A stretch of 64,000 nt of DNA from Bolinopsis microptera (lineage: Eukaryota; Ctenophora; Tentaculata; Lobata; Bolinopsidae), in the NCBI RefSeq assembly GCF_026151205.1, contig NC_087084.1, positions 10,133,453 to 10,197,452 of the forward strand. Reading direction: 5' to 3'. A model generated the notes under the pieces. It saw only the letters and a list, made by a program, of their open reading frames with translations, ran no database searches and was not told the DNA's origin. Below are positions 57,128-64,000 of this stretch, piece by piece. Both the position numbers and the translations under genes were made by a program. Every line of letters begins with the position of its first letter. Position 1 is the first letter of the stretch.

Positions 57128-58462
57128 TACCCAACCCAGTAGTCAGTACTTTAGAGTCCTCCCCACCAGACTGTCTGCTCGTAGTTCCTTTGTCTGACGT
57201 CGGTGCCACATTCAGCACTGTACTCGATACCAATCTACGCGGCTTTCTCTGTTTTGGAACACTATATCTTTTGTGTCCGTTTGTAATTTCAAATCGAATT
57301 TTTGTGCATCTTTATCGGAAAATATTGGCTGCCAGAAATGAGCTGAGAGTCAGGACTGGAACCAGCAGCAAAATGTATGATTCATCTTCAGCGATGTTCA
57401 ATAGAGAGTAGATGCATCATCCAGGCATGGTAGAGAAAAGTCAGGGTGTCTACGATCGTTAGTGCTTAACACCGGAATGGTTCCCGGATCTCATCAAAGG
57501 TTCTGTGCACCATGCATACAGGAATAGTTTGATACACGACAACATTGATTAAACAAAAACGATCGTTCATTTTAACTGCGATAAACCGCATTACTAACCT
57601 GCTAAAGTAAAACAGCTCTAAAATGAAAAGCATTGGTGCTATTGTCCAACTAAAAGTTTTAAATAGTGTAGGGTTAGAAAACTCATTTATCAAACAAGTA
57701 AAACACTCATTTGTAACACTTACAAAGTGCTGAGTTGCACTGTACAGTAGCCGTTCCCAGGATTTAGTTAAACATTCTGGCATTGAGCCAGAATTATTAA
57801 ATTATTACACGTGGTCTGCACATAGTGTGGTAAAAATAGGAACATGAGGGACACGCAGCTGATGTCAACATTAGAAGAGTGACAAATTTATAGTTTTAGG
57901 GGTTTCCCGTGTCCTGTGCGTCTGTCAAATTAAAATGTAAATATAATTCCTATAGTGCTGATCTAAAGCTTTCTATCTGTATGACTGTGACATAAAATAG
58001 TAAATCACCACTACACAGTCAGTCTTGGTGCAATGTATATAATCACAGGTGATATGTCGTTATTTCACATAGCCATGTGTCTACGCGGTCGCGCGCTACT
58101 GCAAGCGAGAGGGCTCTGGTTAGAGCTATGTCGTTATACTTATTACTGGTATTTCATACTGGTACGTCAGACCAAGTCACTGTATCCCTGAAATACCTAC
58201 TCTATCTAGATTTTAGGTCTGGACTCTGTAATGCGGCAGTGAGCTATAAACTACTCAAAAACCGAAATCCATAATTCCAGGAATGAGGAATAAAATCATG
58301 TGATAGTACATAATTTGTAAAGTCAAAATGTTAACCCGAATAGTCGGATTACAGTTAATATACTCATGGGCGCTCATTGCTCAATAACATGTTTAGACAA
58401 CACTTCTCAATTAACTCGCTCACAACTCGAAATTTGTTGGATCGTTGTTTTTTTTAAACATT
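57128..58462. other. Intergenic region upstream of the SRCR gene; carries a dispersed repeat
   Basis: No gene is supported. The segment 57,918-57,996 (GCGTCTGTCAAATTAAAATG onward, to TTTCTATCTGTA) recurs at about 62,584-62,660 on the other side of the SRCR gene in the same orientation. The promoter of the SRCR gene should lie in the last few hundred bases. Confidence 0.4.
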
Positions 58463-61400
58463 ATGTTCCTGAAGGTGGTTATGCTAGCTGCACTCTTCAC
58501 TGTTGGAGGTATTTATTTTAAACAAGTTTACGTTCATAATTCTAATTTTTAATAGGAGTTGAATGCAATAAAACGACGCAGTGTGAGCGAAATTTTCAAA
58601 ATGGGTGCAGATTATAATCTACAGGGGGGAGGTAATTCTTTTTGTTATGACTTGCTATCACCACTCATTCGAGGAATATGTTAAATCAAAGAATATTCAT
58701 GTTCATTTCTTTCGAATGAAGGTTCATTGTCGTATTTATTTGATAGTTCTGATAATTGGATCGAGTCACATTTTATTGAATTGTGTTTGGCCATTCGAAA
58801 TACGTTTGTCCTGAAAAAATGAGCGTTGTAGCTTCTCAGATGACAGAGATACGAAGCATAAAGATTTTATTCATTTCGTGTGATCAGGTGATTGGCTTAC
58901 CTAATCACGTGCATTAAAATTTAGAAATGCATGAATGAATGTCACAGGTTTGATCATTTCAGAGTCCAGGTTTGAATTGGTGAATAGCGGCGGAAACCCT
59001 ATAACGTATTCATCAACTGCACTACTGCTGTATAACAGTGGCACCGTTTGCGATGATGGGTTTAGTGATAACTCCGCGAATGCCATCTGTAAAGAAATGG
59101 GATTCAGTTCCGCTAGCAGCTGGAGCAACGCAAACAGTTGGCCTTCTCTCCAAAGTAATTATGCTACTACACTTGATGACGTCGTCTGCTCATCTACTTC
59201 CTGGAGCTCTTGTACACGAATATCAAATCATAACTGTGGACATAGTGAAGACGTCTTCCTACGATGCAGCGGCTCCACGGTAAGATGCAGACCAGGAAAA
59301 TATCGTTCTTCTAGCACGTGCACCACGTGTCCGCAAAGTCAATACAAAGCTCATGAAGGTCATGAGTATTACTGCAATAGATGTCCTCCATCAATCCTTT
59401 CTAGTTCTGATAGAACTTTCTGCTCTTGCCCGGCTGGGAAATACTGGAAGCAGCCAATCTGTGAAAGCTGCCCTTCAGGATCATCTTCAGATGCAGGCTC
59501 TAAACACTGTAAATGCCCGCTCGGAACATTCTGGAATAATCTCCAGTGCGTGAGTTGTCCTGGGGGTCTAGCAAGTCCAGAGGGGGCCCTCCAGTGCCGA
59601 GCCTGTCCATCAGGATCAACTGCATTAAATAGTGGGACTACATGCAGTTGCTCACCCGGGATAATATGGAGCTGGGACGAGGAACACTGGGGTTCCTGTA
59701 AAGACTGTCCCTCTGGGACTTACAAGGACGAAGGAATGCTGACCTGCACCGCTTGCCCACTGAGAACAACATCTTCAGCAGGATCTACCCATTGCTCTTG
59801 CCAAGCAGGGATGTACTGGAGTGGAGAAGGATGTCAGAATTGCACCCAAGGCTCGGTCAGTCAAGAGGCCGCCCTTCAATGTCAGGAGTGTCCAGCGGGA
59901 TCTACTTCTTTACAAGGAGGGATCTCTTGTGGCTGCCCACCAGGATTAATATGGAGTTGGGATGTCAAGACATGGGGTTCCTGTAAAGACTGTCTCCCTG
60001 GGACTTACAAAGATGAAGAAATGCTGACCTGCACCGCTTGCCCACTGAACACAACATCCCTAAAAGGTTCTGAATACTGTTCTTGCCATGAAGGGATGCA
60101 CTGGAACAAAACCCGTTGTGAGAATTGCACCCAAGGTACGGTCAGCCAAAACGGGGCACTTCGGTGTCTAGAATGTCCAATAGGATCCCTGCCATTAGAA
60201 AATGGGACCACCTGCAGCTGTGAAGTTGGAATGGTATGGAGTTGGGACGGAGAAACATTGGGTTCCTGTAAAGACTGTCCCCCTGGGACTTACAAAGATG
60301 AAGATATGCTGACCTGCACCGCTTGCCCACGGAACACAACATCCCTCAAAGGTTCTGGCTATTGTTTCTGCCATGAAGGGATGCACTGGAACAAAACCTG
60401 TTGTGAGAATTGCACCCAAGGTACTGTCAGCCAAAACGGGGCACTTCGGTGTCTAGAATGTCCAATAGGATCCCTTACATTAGAAAATGAGACCACCTGC
60501 AGCTGTGAAGTTGGAATGGTATGGAGCTGGGACGGAGAAACATTGGGTTCTTGTAAAGACTGTCCCCCTGGGACTTACAAAGATGAAGAGATGCTGACCT
60601 GCACCGCTTGCCCACTGAACACAACATCCCTCAAAGGTTCTGGCTATTGTTTCTGCCATGAAGGGATGCACTGGAACAAAACCTGTTGTGAGAATTGCAC
60701 TCAAGGCTCGGTAAGTCTCGAAGGGGCCCTTCAATGTCAGGAGTGTCCAGCCGGATCAATCTCCTTAAACAACGCATCATCCTGCAGCTGCCCGATAGGA
60801 CAGATATGGAAGTGGGATGGGGATACGAACAGCTCCTGCACGCCATGCCAAAGAAATACTTATAAAGGAGAATCTATGGCAACATGTTCTGCGTGCCCTT
60901 CATTCTCATCCTCAGATTCTGGTTCTGAAAAATGTGAGTGCATTGCTGGCATGTTCTGGAACAGTACCCGATGTCAAGAATGCACCAACAGCTCTGTCAG
61001 CCAGGAAGGTTCCCTGAGCTGTGATACATGCCCCATTGGCTACCTACCCATAGAAAGAGGGAGGGAATGTAATTGTCCAGAAGGTATGATTTGGAAATGG
61101 AACGGGACTCACCGCGGTTCTTGCGAGCCATGTCCTCCTGGCACCTACAAGAATGAAAATATGTCGTCCTGCACAGTTTGTCCAGAAGGTACGACATCTC
61201 TCGCAAAGTCCCACTACTGCCAATGCAATGCCGGGATGTACTGGAATCAGTCAAGCTGTTACAGTTGCACCCCAGGTTCTGTCAGTCCACCAGGGTCACA
61301 AGAATGCCAGCTTTGTCGTCAAGGAACATTTGCTGATCCCGGAAGATCGTCCTGCAGCTGCCCTAAATGGAGGTCATGGAGCTGGAGTGAAGAGGGTGTT

Positions 61401-61655
61401 GGGTCTTGTCTGTCTATTCCGAAAGATCTTCTCTTAGTGCCGGTACTAGCTTGTATCACAGGGCTCCTAATGGTAGTCTCTATTGCTCTGGGATTGCTGT
61501 TCTGCTGTGAGCGAAGGAAGGGAAAGAATAAAGAGAAGGGACTTGGAAAAGTTGCCTATAATGCTTCAAGTGGAGTGCACCTGGGTGAAGAGGAGGGGAG
61601 TTCTCCTAGTGCAGATGACACATCTGACAACATTTACGAGAACTATGAAACTTGA
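58463..61655 (+). CDS. Single-pass receptor: signal peptide, SRCR domain, ~15 cysteine-rich modules, tyrosine tail
   Basis: Two exons: 58463-58508 (MFLKVVMLAALFTVG, a signal peptide) and 58963-61655 (phase 1, acceptor ATTTCAG); 912 residues. Residues ~18-117 form an SRCR domain (RFELVNSGG, LYNSGTVCDDGFSDNSA, ICKEMGF, VFLRCSG). ~118-835 hold about fifteen cysteine-rich modules of the ephrin-receptor/GCC2-GCC3 kind (CP.G.....C..C, WSWDGETLGSCKDCPPGTYK, TTSLKGSGYC). ~838-862 are one membrane helix (VLACITGLLMVVSIALGLLF). The ~50-residue tail starts CCERRKGKNK and ends IYENYET; Y-E-N fits a Grb2-type SH2 site. Expected role: surface binding of microbial or self ligands with signalling through tyrosine phosphorylation (inference). 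An in-frame ATG at 58935 exists, but the spliced start supplies the signal peptide. Confidence 0.85.
59960..60760 (+). repeat. ~285-bp tandem amplification inside the SRCR gene
   Basis: A block covering GSCKDCPPGTYKDEEMLTC to ENCTQGTVSQNGAL occurs about three times (starting near 59,975, 60,265 and 60,550) with very few DNA differences. Outer modules of the gene are far more diverged, so this part was amplified recently in frame. Confidence 0.85.
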
Positions 61656-64000
61656 CGGTAAATATTCTTTGATAATTTGGCAATACTTCAAGCACATTTC
61701 ATATGCCACGCAGCCACGCTATCTGTATCACTATCTTAATTTTTGAAATTGATCTTTGACACTCCATTAACTATTACACGGTACACCAATAACCAACTTT
61801 ATTCTACAACCTCAGGTGAACCTTACAAAGCGAGAAGTACAGCAGTGACATTTCTCCCGCTTGATAGCATTTTCTTCTTGCAGGATTATTCACCTTGGAA
61901 ATGTTAAGGACCGCGATCATAACCTAAGAAATTTGTAAAAAGTTATTTCTTTTTGAAGTTTGGACTAACTGATCTTTATATTAAGCTGCAGACAAGTTTG
62001 TCTGAAAGAATAATTAAAGTTCAAGTACTTCACTAATTAAAGTGTATTTTTGATAAATGATTGAATTTTTGAACTTTTTAAAGACCACAATATGTTGTAA
62101 AAGTTTTATACTTATTTCTTTAAATATTTGTATTCTTTTTGCAGAATTATTCACCTTGGAAATGTTAAGGACCGCAAAAACTTTAGAAATTTGTAAGAAG
62201 TTATTTGGTTTTGAAGTTTGAACTAACCGATCTTTAATTGATTAAGCTGCCGACAAGTTTGTCTGACAGAATAATTAGACTTATTAATTGGAGAGCATTT
62301 TTGGAAAATTATTGAACCTTTTTAAAGACCACGTGTTGTGAACTACATCGTATTACTTTAATTCTTTGACTTTCAATTTACCTCGAAGTTTAACTGCTTA
62401 AAAAGTTGTCTTATGGGTAGCTTACTTAACACTAACAGAAAACGGGTCGCGACGAGGGGAAAAATGTTTACGGCTATAACCAATAATGAAACTGACAATT
62501 TTGTGTTTAACAGCTGTCCTTCTCTTTTTTCATTAAATATTTTAAAAGTGGGATTATTTCATTATCAGTGCATTTAATATGTACGTCTGTCAAATTTAAG
62601 TGTAAATATAATTCATATAATTATATAGTGTTGATCGAAAGTTTTCTATCTGTAAGTACTGCACACAAAATACAACTATTGGAATGTCTTATCGGCACTT
62701 ATTTTTTCGTCCCTAATTTGGCCAAATTCGGCACCTTTGGCCATACATAGGGCCGGACGGACTTTCTGGCCGGTCAGACTTCCTGGCCGGCCAAATTAGG
62801 GCTGTTCCCCATTTAAGTTTCGGGTTACTATCCCTGCGTTGACTTCTCATCTGTGCTCGCTTATCAGGACCCATTTTACTATTTTGGAGACAAATTTGTG
62901 GCATCATTGGTTGCACCCAACTTCTGCAGAAGGGTAATCAACTACTGTTGACATGGTGTTGTCACGGTGATAGTATCATACAGATATGATATACGTTTGT
63001 TACAACTCTATGAGAGGTCGAACCTGGAGAACCAATAATTTATAGATAAATACACACTGTAAACACATAATTATCCCTGTAAGTTTAGACAAGGCCCACT
63101 CCAAGGCCGATACTGGCTTTGATACATCCTTCACGAAACTTCACGAACTTTTGATACAGCCCTGTTAGTTATATACTCCTTTATAATATACTCCTTTAAA
63201 ACCGCAGAACTTTACCTTAATCTAGACACATTCGTTTCGGTGTATCTCGTGAGTATTTGAGTGTGTCAGTTATTTGTGAAATTCGTATTGTTGTTAACTT
63301 AAGTTAGAGAGTTAGAAATAGACAACTTATCTGTAAGTTCAATGAAATGAGTCTCTTTCTTTAGGAGACTGAGTCGTTACGCCACTGATTACAAGCACTG
63401 AATCAGTAAATGCGATAAATCCTGACTCCTTTCTCGTGCTTACGTGTATACAGCTGCGCATACTTTTCATTGAATCAGGGCTGTGGCTGGCACGCATTTA
63501 TAGGCTACTCAATTCAATATTGCAGGGTAAACAATAAGGTTTTAGTTTATGCCCTAATTACTTAATAGTCCAGACTTCGTTTGAGCCCATTCCTAATTCG
63601 CTGAGATTTTCAGATGCGTCATTGGGCCAATATGGGTGTTGCCCTGCTGGGTTATACGATAAAATGTTCGTCTCCGTCCGATTTTCGATAGTTTAAACCA
63701 TTATGAAGGTCCTCGCAAAGCTTCAAGAGTATCCGAAGGTTTGCAGGTAGAAGTGCACTGGAGTCTGGTCTATAATTAATACAGAAAATTCATTTTATTC
63801 CACAGAAAATTAGCTGAATGAGCAACATCTCAAGTTCCAGCCGTGCGTAATGAATATTACGCATATTATCAGAGTTGATTGTTTAACTTTGAATAGATGT
63901 TTATATTGTCCAGTCCCCGATAACTCTAAGTTGCGTCATTTGACCTCTCTAGCCGGAATATCAGACGCTTCATGGTGCTAGCTCTTAGTCTTATGTGACG
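61656..64000. other. Downstream region; one ~150-bp direct repeat pair
   Basis: GGATTATTCACCTTGGAAAT-type sequence at about 61,882-62,020 is repeated at about 62,142-62,275 (through GACAAGTTTGTCTGA), in direct order. At 62,580-62,672 is the partner of the repeat at 57,918. At 62,700-62,810, GGCC-rich phrases (TGGCCGG) form small inverted repeats. From 62,900 to the end I see no gene or element. Confidence 0.5.

Noticed and set aside
57015-57411. Poly-proline and poly-glycine frames near 57.1 kb
   Set aside because: Caused by the poly-C tract; no domain on either side.
57466-57783. 105-codon minus-strand frame
   Set aside because: No domain, no splice support, ordinary AT-rich composition; length is not surprising by chance.

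Overview
The window is nuclear DNA of an invertebrate animal. It is AT-rich (GC in the mid-to-high 30s by eye), uses the standard code and has many GT-AG introns. It holds animal-specific domain combinations (SRCR plus cysteine-rich modules, EGF/laminin-EGF/TSP1, LamG, Death) and many eukaryotic mobile elements: a CR1-group LINE, an RNase H-bearing LINE, Ty3/gypsy, Mutator/FLYWCH, Helitrons and foldback elements. I cannot assign a phylum. A cnidarian, sponge, placozoan or other early-branching or marine invertebrate would fit.

Host genes. (1) At 1-15126 (+) lies the 3' part of a very large gene. I can chain 20 exons in one consistent frame (about 3,342 residues inside the window). The product is low-complexity: Ser runs, Lys-Pro runs, a GGSRG motif, and a last exon with 57 copies of a 39-bp/13-residue repeat. 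(2) At 19722-25671 (-) a four-exon model encodes a secreted protein of about 1,398 residues: a helical N-terminal half, then EGF, laminin-EGF and TSP1 modules. (3) At 47178-49436 (+) a three-exon model encodes a signal peptide, a LamG/pentraxin-like domain, a 28-residue-repeat coiled coil and a probable Death domain. (4) At 54317-56584 (+) an intronless gene encodes a NERD nuclease domain fused to a superfamily-1 helicase-like ATPase. (5) At 58463-61655 (+) a two-exon gene encodes a single-pass SRCR receptor with cysteine-rich modules. Genes 1, 2, 3 and 5 contain an in-frame tandem repeat that looks recently amplified.

Mobile and repetitive DNA fills most of 16.3-18 kb and 20.9-46 kb, and 50.5-54 kb. 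Main items: a complete-looking 606-bp non-autonomous Helitron; a ~1.4-kb foldback element with a 29-G tip inside an intron, plus a single-arm relative at 53 kb; a Mutator/FLYWCH element with inverted repeats and a missing catalytic core; scrambled gypsy pieces; a 1.55-kb tandem duplication carrying a MITE; and very long GT and GA microsatellites inside a second Helitron copy.

The most striking item is the LINE at about 39.7-45.7 kb. Both ORFs are open and overlap by ATGA. ORF1 joins a PHD finger, a helical region, an AlkB-type 2-oxoglutarate/Fe(II) dioxygenase with all expected catalytic residues, and an SGNH esterase. ORF2 has its own PHD-like finger ahead of the endonuclease and reverse transcriptase. 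PHD and esterase domains are known in CR1 ORF1 proteins. The intact AlkB-type domain between them suggests a retrotransposon that carries its own nucleic-acid demethylase.
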